From Natronospirillum sp. (GTDB lineage Bacteria > Pseudomonadota > Gammaproteobacteria > Pseudomonadales > Natronospirillaceae): a stretch of DNA of 33,729 bases. Within the stretch, counting starts at the first letter, position 1; every line of letters begins with the position of its first letter. The position numbers and the translations under genes were made by a program. Positions 23,463 through 32,373 of the stretch are shown one piece after another. The stretch spans positions 1-33,729 of the forward strand of contig NZ_JAIUMC010000026.1 in NCBI RefSeq assembly GCF_022565775.1, given 5' to 3'. The notes beneath the pieces are model-generated. The model did no database searches and had not been told where the DNA came from. It was given only the letters and a program-made list of their open reading frames with translations.

Positions 23463-24416
23463 ATGACCGTACGGCTTGCCGTCGTGATGGACCCGATCCA
23501 GCAGTTGAGTTACAAGAAGGACAGCACGCTGGCCATGCTATGGGCGGCCCGTGATCGGGGCTGGCAGCTGACCTACATTGAGCCTCAGAACCTGTTTGTC
23601 GACCAGGGCGAACCCTGGGCCAGGCAGCAGCCACTTCAGGTGTTCACCGATCCTGAGCACTACTTCGAGCTGGGTCCGGAGGTGGCTGCACCGCTGGCGG
23701 AGCAGGATGTGATTCTGATGCGCCAGGATCCGCCATTTGATATTGATTATGTTTATGCCACCTATTTGCTGGAGATGGCGGAAGCCAGAGGCGTGCTGGT
23801 GGTCAACCGGCCCCAGGCACTGCGCGACTGCAATGAAAAGCTCTATGCCACCCGCTTTCCCGAGTTTTGTCCGCCGCACCTGGTGACCACCCGGGCAGCC
23901 CACCTGCGGCAGTTTCATCAGGAGCATGGCGACGTGATCTTCAAGCCGCTGGACGGCATGGGCGGCGCTTCAATTTTCCGGCTGCAACCAGGTGACCCGA
24001 ATGTGTCGGTGGTGATCGAAACGCTGACCAACCACGGGCAGCAGTTGATCATGGCGCAGCGTTATCTGCCCGAGATCACGGCCGGCGACAAGCGCATTCT
24101 CATCGTCGACGGCGAGCCGGTACCTTATTGTCTCGCACGCATTCCGGCGGCCGGTGAAACGCGGGGCAACCTGGCGGCTGGCGGGCGCGGGGTGGCTCAG
24201 CCACTGAGCGACCGGGATCGGGAGATCGCCAACGCCATAGGGCCGGTGGTGCGGGACAAGGGCCTCTTGTTTGTCGGCCTGGATGTGATTGGTGATTATC
24301 TGACCGAGATCAATGTGACCAGCCCGACCTGTATCCGCGAGATAGATGACCAGCAGGGTACCGACATCGGCGGCCAGCTTATGGACGCCATAGAGCGTCG
24401 GAGGGCGCAGGCCTGA
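23463..24416 (+). CDS. gshB: Glutathione synthase
   Basis: GshB joins gamma-glutamylcysteine and glycine using ATP to make glutathione in the cytosol. The 317-residue protein has the N-terminal domain opening VAVVMDP-type (RLAVVMDPIQQL, LRQDPPFD/MRQDPPFDIDYVYATYLLE) and an ATP-grasp fold with FKPLDGMGGASIF, PEITAGDKRILIVDG and EINVTSPTCIREID. The ATG follows AGGACAG. Its stop overlaps the start of the tonB-like gene by one base (TGATG), so the genes are coupled. gshB beside pilG is a conserved Pseudomonas-type order. Confidence 0.97.
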   Translation: MTVRLAVVMDPIQQLSYKKDSTLAMLWAARDRGWQLTYIEPQNLFVDQGEPWARQQPLQVFTDPEHYFELGPEVAAPLAEQDVILMRQDPPFDIDYVYATYLLEMAEARGVLVVNRPQALRDCNEKLYATRFPEFCPPHLVTTRAAHLRQFHQEHGDVIFKPLDGMGGASIFRLQPGDPNVSVVIETLTNHGQQLIMAQRYLPEITAGDKRILIVDGEPVPYCLARIPAAGETRGNLAAGGRGVAQPLSDRDREIANAIGPVVRDKGLLFVGLDVIGDYLTEINVTSPTCIREIDDQQGTDIGGQLMDAIERRRAQA

Positions 24417-25279
24417 TGACCGAATCGACGGCTACCGACCGCCTGCTGTTTGCCCTGTTTCTGGCGGCAGTGGTGCATGGCCTGGTGATTCTGGGGATTG
24501 GCTTCAGCGTCGACCGTCCGGAAGGGCAGAGCGCCATGCTGGAGGTTACGCTGGCGCTGGAAGACAACAGCCAGCAACAGAATCCGGACGCCGACTTTCT
24601 GGCGCAGGCAACTCAGGAAGGCAGCGGTACACTCGATGAAGCCGAGCGCTTGAGTACCGACCAGTTCTCCGATTTTCAGGACAATATCATTCAGGAAGTA
24701 CAGCCCGATCCGGCGCAGGCTTCGGCGCCGGACGTACCGCTGACGCAGCGTTTGATCGCCACGTCGGGCGAGGCCTCCTGGGGGCTGGCGCTGGAGCCTG
24801 ATCCCGACCCGGTGCCGCAGGAGCTGCAGCCACTGGATGACAATCTGGATTCCACGCTGGACATTGCCACCCTGCGCGCCATGCTCGACAACCGTCGGCA
24901 GACCTACGCCAACCGGCCGCGCGTGCGCACCCTGACCGCCGTGTCGACGCGGGCGGTCCCGGAAGCGGAGTATGTGCGCGCCTGGCAGGAGAAAGTGGAG
25001 AACATCGGCAATGCCAATTATCCGCAAGCCGCGAGGGCCGAGCGGCTTACCGGCCAGGTTCGCCTGCTGACCAGCATCAGCCATACCGGCGATCTGGTCT
25101 CGGTAACCCTGTTGCAGAGCTCGGGTCATACCGTGCTGGATGAAGCGGCACGGCAGATCGTGCGGTTGTCGGCCCCCTATGAAGCCTTCGACGAGAGCAT
25201 GCGCCAGGAATACGATCTGCTGGAGATCATCCGCACCTTCCGCTTCGATGTGGACGGTGAAATGAGGACCACCCGCTGA
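24416..25279 (+). CDS. tonB3: TonB-family energy transducer, TonB3-like
   Basis: The 287-residue protein has an N-terminal membrane anchor (residues about 9-31, LLFALFLAAVVHGLVILGIG), a long polar, Asp/Gln/Glu-rich periplasmic spacer, and a C-terminal TonB domain (about 200-285: NANYPQAARAERLTGQV, VSVTLLQSSGHTVLDEAA, IIRTFRFDVDG). The spacer is not the Pro-Lys-rich rod of classical TonB, and no exbB or exbD lies nearby. In Pseudomonas the gene at this position (tonB3) is needed for twitching and pilus assembly, so a role with the adjacent pil operon rather than iron uptake is likely but inferred. It abuts ruvX (TGAATG). Confidence 0.85.
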   Translation: MTESTATDRLLFALFLAAVVHGLVILGIGFSVDRPEGQSAMLEVTLALEDNSQQQNPDADFLAQATQEGSGTLDEAERLSTDQFSDFQDNIIQEVQPDPAQASAPDVPLTQRLIATSGEASWGLALEPDPDPVPQELQPLDDNLDSTLDIATLRAMLDNRRQTYANRPRVRTLTAVSTRAVPEAEYVRAWQEKVENIGNANYPQAARAERLTGQVRLLTSISHTGDLVSVTLLQSSGHTVLDEAARQIVRLSAPYEAFDESMRQEYDLLEIIRTFRFDVDGEMRTTR

Positions 25280-25738
25280 ATGTCTGCTGAGCCGGTCCGC
25301 CTGCTGACCTTCGACTACGGCCTGAAACGTACCGGGCTGGCGGCAGGCCAGACGCTGACGGGCACTGCTTCACCGCTTCCGCCTCTGGTGATGAACAACG
25401 GGCACCCCGACTGGGACGAGATCTCCGCGCTGCTGGCCCGCTGGAAACCCGATGGCCTGCTGGTCGGTCTGCCCCTGAACATGGATGGCACGGCCAGTGA
25501 CATGACGCGCCGTGCGGAGAAGTTTCGCAAACGGCTGCACGGGCGCTTCGGGTTGCCCGCACTGGGTTGGGATGAACGGCTGACGTCACACGAGGTCAAG
25601 AGAACGGCACGCGAATCGGGCATCACCGATTTCGGTGCGCATTCAGTCGACAGTGATGCCGCCGTGCTGATCTTCCAATCCTGGTATGAAGCCTTGCCGC
25701 CCGATACTCCCTGGCAGTCTCACAGTCTGGTATGGTAG
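25280..25738 (+). CDS. ruvX: Holliday junction resolvase-like protein RuvX/YqgF
   Basis: A 152-residue RNase H-fold protein. Acidic residues mark the expected active site: Asp12 in TFDYGLKRTGLA, the LLVGLPLNMDG segment, DERLTSHEVK and HSVDSDAAVLIFQ. The family is implicated in resolving Holliday junctions and in 16S rRNA 5'-end processing. It starts immediately after the tonB3-like stop, so it is the last gene of gshB-tonB3-ruvX. The yqgE gene usually found just before it is absent. Confidence 0.95.
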   Translation: MSAEPVRLLTFDYGLKRTGLAAGQTLTGTASPLPPLVMNNGHPDWDEISALLARWKPDGLLVGLPLNMDGTASDMTRRAEKFRKRLHGRFGLPALGWDERLTSHEVKRTARESGITDFGAHSVDSDAAVLIFQSWYEALPPDTPWQSHSLVW

Positions 25739-25869
25739 GAGAACGCAGTACGTCTTGCTGAAAGCGCTACTTTTCAGGCTGGAATTTGTTGCCTTTCTGC
25801 CTTTGCCCTTGTTTCCGCAATCAAGTATCTGTAAGTGCTCAGTCAATCAGTACAAAAAATGTCCACTGC

Positions 25870-27810
25870 ATGATCATCAACGAAGTACAGAAAGCCCGGC
25901 TCTTCTTCTCGGAACCTTGGGAAGCGAGCGAGCGCGCTCGTGACCGCTTCCAGCGGTTGCAGGATGATCCGCAGTCGCCGGAGGTCTGGCAGGCCATGGT
26001 GATTCTGGTCAGTGGGCGCATACTGACCTTGTCTGATTTTCACATATTCGATGAAGCGCTGGCGTTCTGTGATCGCTGGCTGGCGGAGATTGCACCGGCG
26101 CAGGACGCGTCGACTCTGCCCGGAGAACTGGCCGCCGAATGTGTGGTTGCCCGTTTCGGCATGATGGTATTTCGAGCCCCCGCCCACCCTGATATCGACA
26201 CCGCGTATGAAGCGTGCCGGCAGGTCGCGGAGTCCGCCGTGTCGGTGCAGACCCGGCTGACCGCCATCAATTATCTGACGCTCTACCAGGTCTGGTGCGG
26301 GCAATTGCTGGAGGCGCGCCAGTGGCTGCCGGTCATGGCGCAGGTGCGCGCTGAGACACGGGACCCGCGGGCCCTGCTGATGAGCTACTCGATTGCCAGC
26401 ATGGTGCATCGGTTTCTGGTTGATTATGGCCCCTGTGAGCAGGAGATAGAGCAAGGGCTGGCGCTGGCTGAAGACACCGACATCCTGCTCTGGAATTCCC
26501 ATTTCTACATGCAGCAGGCGTTGCTGGCGCTGAGTCGCAGCAGTGTTCAGGAAGCGGCAGAAGCGCTCGAACGGATGAATCAGCATACCCATCCCCATCA
26601 TTTTCTCGACCGCTCCGGCTACTTTTACAGTCAGGCCTGGCGGTATCACCTGATGGGTGACCTGCAACAGTCGCTGAGCTGCGCCGAAGAGGCGCTGCGC
26701 CTGGCGCAACGCTCGGGTACGACCTTTATCTGCGCCGTGACCCACCTGGGTGTTGCCCAGGCCAGTCTGGAAGTGGGTCAGACGGCGCGAGCCCTGTTCC
26801 ACATGGCCAAGGCGCGGCGCATCGGCAAGCCGATGAAAACCCATACGGTTCCCTTTTTCCGTGCGCTGGCCGGGGCCCAGATTTCACTGCACCTTGGCCT
26901 TCGGTCGCGAGCCTGTCGTCTGCTGGAGCAGGGGATGCGCATAGGCGCCGAGCGCTGCTATTTCAATTTTCCCTGGTGGCAGCCTGATGTCATGGCGCGG
27001 CTGTGTCATACGGCGCTGACGGCGGGTATCGAGCAGGACTATGTGCAACGTCTGATCCGTTGTCGCCGACTGGAGCCGCCGGAGCCGGTTCAGAGCCCAG
27101 AGGACTGGGCCTGGCCGCTGGAAGTGCGATTGTTTGACGGGCCTGAAGTGCGGCTTGATGGTGAGGCCATCAGCCTCAAGGGCAAGGCCTGGGAGCTGCT
27201 GCTTTACCTGTGTCTGGCGGGGCTTGAAGGGGCGGCGGTGCCGCGTCATCAAATTGAAGATGCCCTGTGGCCGGATCAGGAGGGTGATCGGGCCCGACAG
27301 GTTCTGGATACCACGGTCCACCGTTTGCGCAAAAGGCTGGGCAGCGAGTTGATGATCAACACGCAGCAGGGGTCCTTGAGCCTCAACAATCGCCTGATCT
27401 ATGTCGATCTCTGGTGGATCACGCACTGGCTGAGCCAGCCGCCCGAGTCGATGGCGGCATTGCTACGCCTGGTCAAGGCATTGCGACCGCTGGCCACGGA
27501 CTGCGACGCCGGCTGGCCTATTCCGCTACCCCGAAGGCGTCTGCAGAGACTGCTGGTGCATCGCCTGATGAATGCCCGCCAGGAAATCGGCATCAGTCCG
27601 AACAACTGGCTGTTTCTCGTCGACGAGGCGCTGGAGCTGTTTCCGTCATCGGACAGTCTCTGGCTGGCCTCTTTCGAATATCGGCTCAATGCAGGCATGT
27701 TCAACGAAGCCCGGACTCAACTGGAGACGTGGCGTGAGCGCACTGGCGGCAGCACCCCCCTGATCGAGGAGCTCGAGCAGCAACTCGATACCGCAATCGA
27801 CCCGGTATGA
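25870..27810 (+). CDS. SARP/OmpR-type winged-helix regulator with long N-terminal helical repeats
   Basis: The 646-residue protein has an N-terminal part of about 410 residues that is all-helical and TPR-like (repeats of the type AEEALRLAQRSGTTFICAV, LFHMAKARRIGKP). It is followed at about 413-510 by an OmpR-type winged helix typical of SARP/BTAD regulators: LKGKAWELLLYLCLAG, PRHQIEDALWPDQEGDRARQ, LDTTVHRLRKRLG. A BTAD-like helical tail of about 130 residues comes last. No ATPase or LuxR domain is present. Most SARPs carry the winged helix first, so this order is unusual. The ATG at 25870 has no clear ribosome site; an upstream TTG at 25786 is a poor alternative. The gene converges on the ABC-importer binding protein and shares its terminator. 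Targets are unknown. Confidence 0.82.
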   Translation: MIINEVQKARLFFSEPWEASERARDRFQRLQDDPQSPEVWQAMVILVSGRILTLSDFHIFDEALAFCDRWLAEIAPAQDASTLPGELAAECVVARFGMMVFRAPAHPDIDTAYEACRQVAESAVSVQTRLTAINYLTLYQVWCGQLLEARQWLPVMAQVRAETRDPRALLMSYSIASMVHRFLVDYGPCEQEIEQGLALAEDTDILLWNSHFYMQQALLALSRSSVQEAAEALERMNQHTHPHHFLDRSGYFYSQAWRYHLMGDLQQSLSCAEEALRLAQRSGTTFICAVTHLGVAQASLEVGQTARALFHMAKARRIGKPMKTHTVPFFRALAGAQISLHLGLRSRACRLLEQGMRIGAERCYFNFPWWQPDVMARLCHTALTAGIEQDYVQRLIRCRRLEPPEPVQSPEDWAWPLEVRLFDGPEVRLDGEAISLKGKAWELLLYLCLAGLEGAAVPRHQIEDALWPDQEGDRARQVLDTTVHRLRKRLGSELMINTQQGSLSLNNRLIYVDLWWITHWLSQPPESMAALLRLVKALRPLATDCDAGWPIPLPRRRLQRLLVHRLMNARQEIGISPNNWLFLVDEALELFPSSDSLWLASFEYRLNAGMFNEARTQLETWRERTGGSTPLIEELEQQLDTAIDPV

Positions 27811-27812
27811 AG

Positions 27813-27841
27813 CAAAAAAAACCCGCCACGTGGGCGGGTTT
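27813..27841. terminator. Bidirectional intrinsic terminator
   Basis: AAACCCGCC (27819-27827) pairs with GGCGGGTTT (27833-27841) around a 5-base loop. In the minus direction the stem is followed by eight U residues (the A-tract 27813-27820), so it ends the binding-protein transcript well. In the plus direction only three U residues follow, so it serves the SARP-like gene less strongly. Confidence 0.8.
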
Positions 27842-27859
27842 CAATCGATGGAGTAAGGT

Positions 27860-29428
27860 TTACTGCTCGATGTACACGTTTCGCAACAGGTAGTGGTTGG
27901 TCGGCATGACTTCCAGGCCTCTGACGGAGTCCGCAACACCGATCAGATATTCCTGGTGCCACAGATACATCATGGGCGCCAGTTCAACCAGCAGTTCCTG
28001 CGCATCGCGGTACAGTGCTTCACGCACATCCGGATCAGTTTCAACACGGCCGGCATCCAGAAGTTCGTCCAGCTCTTCGCTGGTGAAGAACGACCGGTTG
28101 CCTGCAGAACCATGCTGGCTGGAATGGAACAGCGCGTACATGGCGTAGTCGGCATCCATGGTCGGTGTAGACCAGCCCAGAATGAACATGTCGTGCTCAC
28201 CGTTGGCGGTATTCTCCAGGTAGGCACCCCATTCCAACACTTCAACACTGACGTCGATGTTCAGGTCGCGGAGCTTGGACTGCGTATACTCGGCAATCTG
28301 AATGCGGTCCGGGTTGTCGTTGGTCCAGATGGTGGTGCTGAAGCCGTCTTCATAGCCGGCCTCGGCCAGCAGATCACGGGCCTGATCCATGTCGTAAGGA
28401 ATGGCGCTCACGCTGTCATCATAACCGAACACGCCGGGGGCGATGGGGCCGACCGCTGCGAGCCCGGTGTTGTCATAAACACCGGCTACAATGTCTTCCT
28501 TGTTGACTGCCATGGAAATGGCTTGTCTGACTCTGACGTCATCAAAGGGTTCTTTTTCAGCGTTGAAGCCCAGATAGGCCAGGCTGGTTGAGCTTTGGCG
28601 CAACAGGCTGGCATCGGGCATTCTGTCAACGCGGCCCATGTCGCTTGACTGTACCGGGTCGATGATGTGCGCATTACCGGTTTCCAGTTCGGCGATACGC
28701 GTCTGGCTTTCCGGAACCACCTTGTAGGTCACGCTGTCCAGCAGGGCATTGTCACCCCAGTAGTCTTCATTTCTGACCAGGCGGAGTTCTGAACCGGGCG
28801 ACCAGTTGTCCAGCTTGAAATAGCCGGTGCCGGACGGGTTTTCGGAGAGATAGGAGCCCGGGCTGCGGCCGTCGGCCATGGCTTCATAGTCGCGCTCGAT
28901 GGCTTCCAGGCTGGCGATGCCACCGCCGCTGTGCGCCAGGTGAGCCACCAGAGGTGCAAACGGAGATTCCGTTACGAACTGAACGGTCAGGTCGTCTACC
29001 ACGACCACCTCGTCAATCATCGAGAAGAGAAATTCCCGCGGTGATGCGACGTCCGGATCGAGCAGGCGATCAAAGTTGGCCTTGACCACTTCGGCCGTCA
29101 GTGCGGAGCCGTCGTGAAAGGTAACGCCTTCCCGTAAAGTAAACTCTACAGTGGTGTCGTCGACATTGGTCCACGACGTGGCCAGCAACGGCTGCAGCTC
29201 ACTGTCGGTGTCGAATTCAACCAGGGATTCATAGATGTGGTGAGCGACAATACTGGAGGGCACGTCATTGACGGTGTGTGGGTCCAGACCCACGGCATCC
29301 GACAACATGGCCTTGATCAAATCGCCACCTCTGTTCTCGGATGCCTGTACCTGTACCACCAGAGCTACGCTCATCAGGCCGGCAATCAAAGGTGCCAGTA
29401 GTCGCTTGTGCTTTATGCTTCTCGCCAT
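27860..29428 (-). CDS. ABC importer substrate-binding protein, family 5 (peptide/opine/nickel type)
   Basis: The 522-residue protein is an exported binding protein of the DppA/OppA/NikA family. It has a signal peptide (MARSIKHKRLLAPLIAGLMS, cut probably near VQAS), then SDAVGLDPHTVNDVPS, the family region HHIYESLVEFDTD and later RVRQAISMAVNKEDIV, which is the signature segment of SBP family 5. The ligand cannot be read from sequence. The ATG at 29428 has GGAGAAAG upstream; a longer frame to 29464 is unlikely. It is transcribed alone, away from its transporter, and ends at the terminator at 27813-27841, 19 bases past its stop. Confidence 0.93.
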   Translation of the reverse strand: MARSIKHKRLLAPLIAGLMSVALVVQVQASENRGGDLIKAMLSDAVGLDPHTVNDVPSSIVAHHIYESLVEFDTDSELQPLLATSWTNVDDTTVEFTLREGVTFHDGSALTAEVVKANFDRLLDPDVASPREFLFSMIDEVVVVDDLTVQFVTESPFAPLVAHLAHSGGGIASLEAIERDYEAMADGRSPGSYLSENPSGTGYFKLDNWSPGSELRLVRNEDYWGDNALLDSVTYKVVPESQTRIAELETGNAHIIDPVQSSDMGRVDRMPDASLLRQSSTSLAYLGFNAEKEPFDDVRVRQAISMAVNKEDIVAGVYDNTGLAAVGPIAPGVFGYDDSVSAIPYDMDQARDLLAEAGYEDGFSTTIWTNDNPDRIQIAEYTQSKLRDLNIDVSVEVLEWGAYLENTANGEHDMFILGWSTPTMDADYAMYALFHSSQHGSAGNRSFFTSEELDELLDAGRVETDPDVREALYRDAQELLVELAPMMYLWHQEYLIGVADSVRGLEVMPTNHYLLRNVYIEQ

Positions 29429-29544
29429 TTTACTTTCTCCATGCTTTGTTTTATATATGTCCAAATCTGATAACGGACACTTTTTTATATTCCAAATTCA
29501 ATCGTATTTCCTGCGCGTTATGCGAAATAAAAGGATGGCGTATA
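29429..29544. promoter_or_regulatory. AT-rich divergent promoter region of the ABC importer
   Basis: The gap between the binding-protein gene and the first permease gene is strikingly AT-rich compared with its 60% GC surroundings. A dyad TGTCC (29458-29462) and GGACA (29475-29479) with 12 bases between could be an operator. TCCAAAT occurs at 29460-29466 and 29491-29497, 31 bp (about three turns) apart. TATAAA-type minus-strand and TATATT plus-strand -10 candidates overlap this area. Both operon halves would then be controlled together. Confidence 0.45.
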
Positions 29545-30438
29545 GTGACTGGTCTTGCAACCCAAAACGAAAACGACCCCGACAAAGCTGTTATATCGAC
29601 GTCCAACTGGCGACTGGTATATAGAAAGCTGAAAAAGAACAAGACGGCGCTTTGGGGAGGCTATCTGATCCTCCTGCTGATTCTGGTGGCCATTGTGGGG
29701 CCCTATCTCACCACGCATGATCCGGTCAGGGTAGATTTCTCGAACAGGCTCCAGTCGCCCTCAGCCGAGTTCTGGCTGGGCACCGATCACAACGGTCGCG
29801 ACATCTTTACGCGCCTTATTCACGGCATGCAGATCACCCTGATTGTGGGCTTTTCCTCGGTGTTGGTGGGGGCCGTAATCGGCGTACCTCTGGGCATTCT
29901 GGCGGGATTTTACGGTGGCGCGCTCGATTCGGTGATCATGCGCTTCATCGACGTTCTGCTGGCCTTCCCGGGCATCCTGCTGGCCATTGCCCTGGTCAGC
30001 GTACTCGGGGGCAGCATCGGCAGTGTGATCGTTGCTGTAGCGGTCTTCTCCATTCCCACCTTCGCGCGCGTGGTCAGGGGTTCAACCCTGACCATCAAGA
30101 AACTGGAATACATTGATGCGGTCAGAGCATTGGGGGCGACTGATTTACGCATTATTGTCAAGCATGTGCTGCCCAATATTTTATCGCCGATCATTGTACA
30201 GTCAACTTTACGCATAGCGATTGCCATATTGGTCGCAAGTGCTCTCTCGTTCCTCGGCCTGGGTGCGCAACCCCCCTCACCGGAGTGGGGCAGAATGCTC
30301 AGTGACGGTCGCAATTATATGTTTGATTATCCTCATGTGGCTCTATTCCCCGGCCTGGCTATTGTGGTGGCCGTATTGGCATTCAATTTATTTGGTGACG
30401 GTCTGCGCGACGCGCTGGATCCTAAAACAAAAAAATAA
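29545..30438 (+). CDS. ABC importer permease, DppC/OppC type
   Basis: A 297-residue inner-membrane permease with about six helices and the N-terminal arm (NWRLVYRKLKKNKTALWGGYLI) of the DppC subfamily. LGTDHNGRDIFTRLIHG is the classic DppC motif, and EYIDAVRALGATDLRIIVKHVLPN is the EAA loop that contacts the ATPase. I chose the GTG at 29545, preceded by AAAAGGAT at about ten bases; the long frame from 29341 runs through the binding-protein gene and promoter and is rejected. It is the first gene of the plus-strand operon and precedes the DppB-type gene, the reverse of the usual B-C order. Confidence 0.9.
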   Translation: MTGLATQNENDPDKAVISTSNWRLVYRKLKKNKTALWGGYLILLLILVAIVGPYLTTHDPVRVDFSNRLQSPSAEFWLGTDHNGRDIFTRLIHGMQITLIVGFSSVLVGAVIGVPLGILAGFYGGALDSVIMRFIDVLLAFPGILLAIALVSVLGGSIGSVIVAVAVFSIPTFARVVRGSTLTIKKLEYIDAVRALGATDLRIIVKHVLPNILSPIIVQSTLRIAIAILVASALSFLGLGAQPPSPEWGRMLSDGRNYMFDYPHVALFPGLAIVVAVLAFNLFGDGLRDALDPKTKK

Positions 30439-30450
30439 GGGGCCGAAGCC

Positions 30451-31371
30451 GTGTTCAAATTTATAGTACGCAGATTTCTACAGACTATACCGGTGGTTAT
30501 TGGCGTAACCCTGCTGGTATTCTCTTTGATGCATTTGATACCCGGCGACCCGGCACAGATTATGGCCGGTGAAACCGCCCCGCCAGCGCAGGTAGAGCGT
30601 ATGCGGGATCGGCTGGGCCTGAATGATCCGATATATGTGCAATATGGCCGCTATATGGCCAATCTGCTGCAAGGCGATTTGGGCCAGTCGATACGCAGCA
30701 ACCGTAATGTGCTTGATGAAATCAGGCCGAGATTCTGGATTACCGTAAAACTGGCTATCTACAGTACTATTCTGAGTGTATTTATTGGCCTGATCGCCGG
30801 TGTATTCTCGGCCGTAAGGCGCTACGGACTGGCCGACACCACCATCATGATTATCGCGCTGTTCGGTCTGTCCATGCCGAACTTCTGGCTGGGCCTGATG
30901 CTCATCCAGTATTTCTCCATCGAACTCCGCCTGTTACCGCCGTCCGGCTGGGGCACCTGGCAACAAACGATTCTGCCGGTCATCACCCTGGGCACGGCCG
31001 GTGCCGCCATTATCGCCCGCGTGACGCGGGCCAGTATGCTGGAGGTGATCAACCAGGACTATGTGCGCACCGCAAGGGCAAAGGGCTTGTCCGAGCGCCT
31101 GGTGATCTACAAGCATGCGCTGAAAAACGCCATGATCCCGGTGATTACCGTCGTCGGTCTTGAGCTGGGTGCTCTGCTCTCGGGTACTGTACTGACCGAG
31201 ACCGTATTCTCCATCAACGGCATGGGCCGTATGGTTATCCAGGCCATTGGCTCGAGAGACTTCCCGGTGGTTCAGGGTGTGGTTCTTATCTTTGCCCTCA
31301 TGTTCGTGATGGTCAATTTCCTGGTGGATGTGTCATACCGCTACTTCAACAAAAGGGTGGACTACAACTGA
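30451..31371 (+). CDS. ABC importer permease, DppB/OppB type
   Basis: A 306-residue permease with six predicted membrane segments. LIPGDPAQIMAGETAPP near residue 28 and the EAA loop DYVRTARAKGLSERLVIYKHALKNAMIPVI are family signatures, and the last helix precedes DVSYRYFNKRVDYN, the usual DppB end. The start is GTG at 30451 with AAGGGG upstream. Twelve bases separate it from the DppC-type gene and its stop overlaps the next start by one base. The substrate is not determined by these sequences. Confidence 0.92.
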   Translation: MFKFIVRRFLQTIPVVIGVTLLVFSLMHLIPGDPAQIMAGETAPPAQVERMRDRLGLNDPIYVQYGRYMANLLQGDLGQSIRSNRNVLDEIRPRFWITVKLAIYSTILSVFIGLIAGVFSAVRRYGLADTTIMIIALFGLSMPNFWLGLMLIQYFSIELRLLPPSGWGTWQQTILPVITLGTAGAAIIARVTRASMLEVINQDYVRTARAKGLSERLVIYKHALKNAMIPVITVVGLELGALLSGTVLTETVFSINGMGRMVIQAIGSRDFPVVQGVVLIFALMFVMVNFLVDVSYRYFNKRVDYN

Positions 31372-32372
31372 TGGAACAACCAAAACCCTTTCTCGAAATC
31401 AAGCACCTGACCACGGTATTCGATACCGACGCCGGTCAGGTCAAGGCGGTCAATGACCTGAGCCTGGTGGTGCCGGAAGGCAAGGCGCTGGGCGTGGTTG
31501 GTGAATCCGGTTCCGGCAAGAGTGTAATGTCCATGTCCATCCTGCGTCTGGTGCGAGACCCGGGCCGGATTGAGAGCGGCGAGATACTGATGGGCAACGA
31601 CGATCTCCTGAAATTGCCCGAGAAAGCCTTGCGGCGTATCCGGGGCAACAAGATATCCATGATATTCCAAGAGCCCATGACGTCGCTGAACCCGGTGTTC
31701 ACGGTGGGCGAACAGATTGCGGAGGCCTATCAGGTTCACCAGGGCATGAAGAAATCCAAAGCCCTGGCAAGATCCGTTGACATGCTGAAGCAGGTGGGCA
31801 TTCCTTCACCGGAAAAGCGCGCCAGCCAATACCCGTTCGAGCTGTCCGGCGGGATGCGCCAGCGGGTGATGATTGCCATGGCCCTGGCCTGTGATCCCAG
31901 TTTGCTGATCGCCGATGAGCCCACCACGGCGCTGGATGTGACGATTCAGGCGCAGATTCTGGACCTGATCAAGAACCTGCAGACCGAACGGAACATGTCG
32001 GTGATCATGATCACCCACAACCTGGGTGTGGTGGCAGAGACCTGCGACTATGTGGCAGTCATGTATTGCGGCAAGGTCGTCGAGTACGCTGATGTGGAGA
32101 CCCTGTTCAGGGAGCCGAAACATCCCTATACCGTTGGCCTGTTCAACTCTCTGCCCCGGCATGACGAAGACAAGGACGAGCTGATTGCCATTCAGGGGTC
32201 CGTGCCCAATCCGACAAATCTACCCAGAGGGTGTGCCTTCGCGCCTCGCTGTGCGGATGCTCGTCCACTGTGCGAGCAGGAAGCGCCCCCCTTGCTGGAC
32301 CAGGATGACAATACACAGGTGCGCTGCTGGAAGTTCACCGAGAAATGGCAGGAAACTGTGGAGAATACTTGA
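31371..32372 (+). CDS. ABC importer ATPase, DppD/OppD type
   Basis: A 333-residue ATP-binding subunit with Walker [12 protein letters not shown] (about residue 45), Q-loop [14 protein letters not shown], signature [14 protein letters not shown], Walker [14 protein letters not shown] and the switch His in MITHNLGVV. The C-terminal oligopeptide-transport domain carries the cysteines of [22 protein letters not shown]. It powers import through the two permeases together with the following ATPase. The ATG overlaps the previous stop (TGATG), so coupling is likely. Confidence 0.95.
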   Translation: MEQPKPFLEIKHLTTVFDTDAGQVKAVNDLSLVVPEGKALGVVGESGSGKSVMSMSILRLVRDPGRIESGEILMGNDDLLKLPEKALRRIRGNKISMIFQEPMTSLNPVFTVGEQIAEAYQVHQGMKKSKALARSVDMLKQVGIPSPEKRASQYPFELSGGMRQRVMIAMALACDPSLLIADEPTTALDVTIQAQILDLIKNLQTERNMSVIMITHNLGVVAETCDYVAVMYCGKVVEYADVETLFREPKHPYTVGLFNSLPRHDEDKDELIAIQGSVPNPTNLPRGCAFAPRCADARPLCEQEAPPLLDQDDNTQVRCWKFTEKWQETVENT

Positions 32373-32373
32373 C

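Noticed and set aside
25758..25777. Stem CTGAAA/TTTCAG after ruvX as a terminator
   Set aside because: Only six pairs with an eight-base loop and no T-run directly after it.
29341..29544. N-terminal extension of the DppC-type permease
   Set aside because: It would run through the binding-protein gene and the AT-rich promoter; the GTG at 29545 has a good ribosome site and matches the family length.
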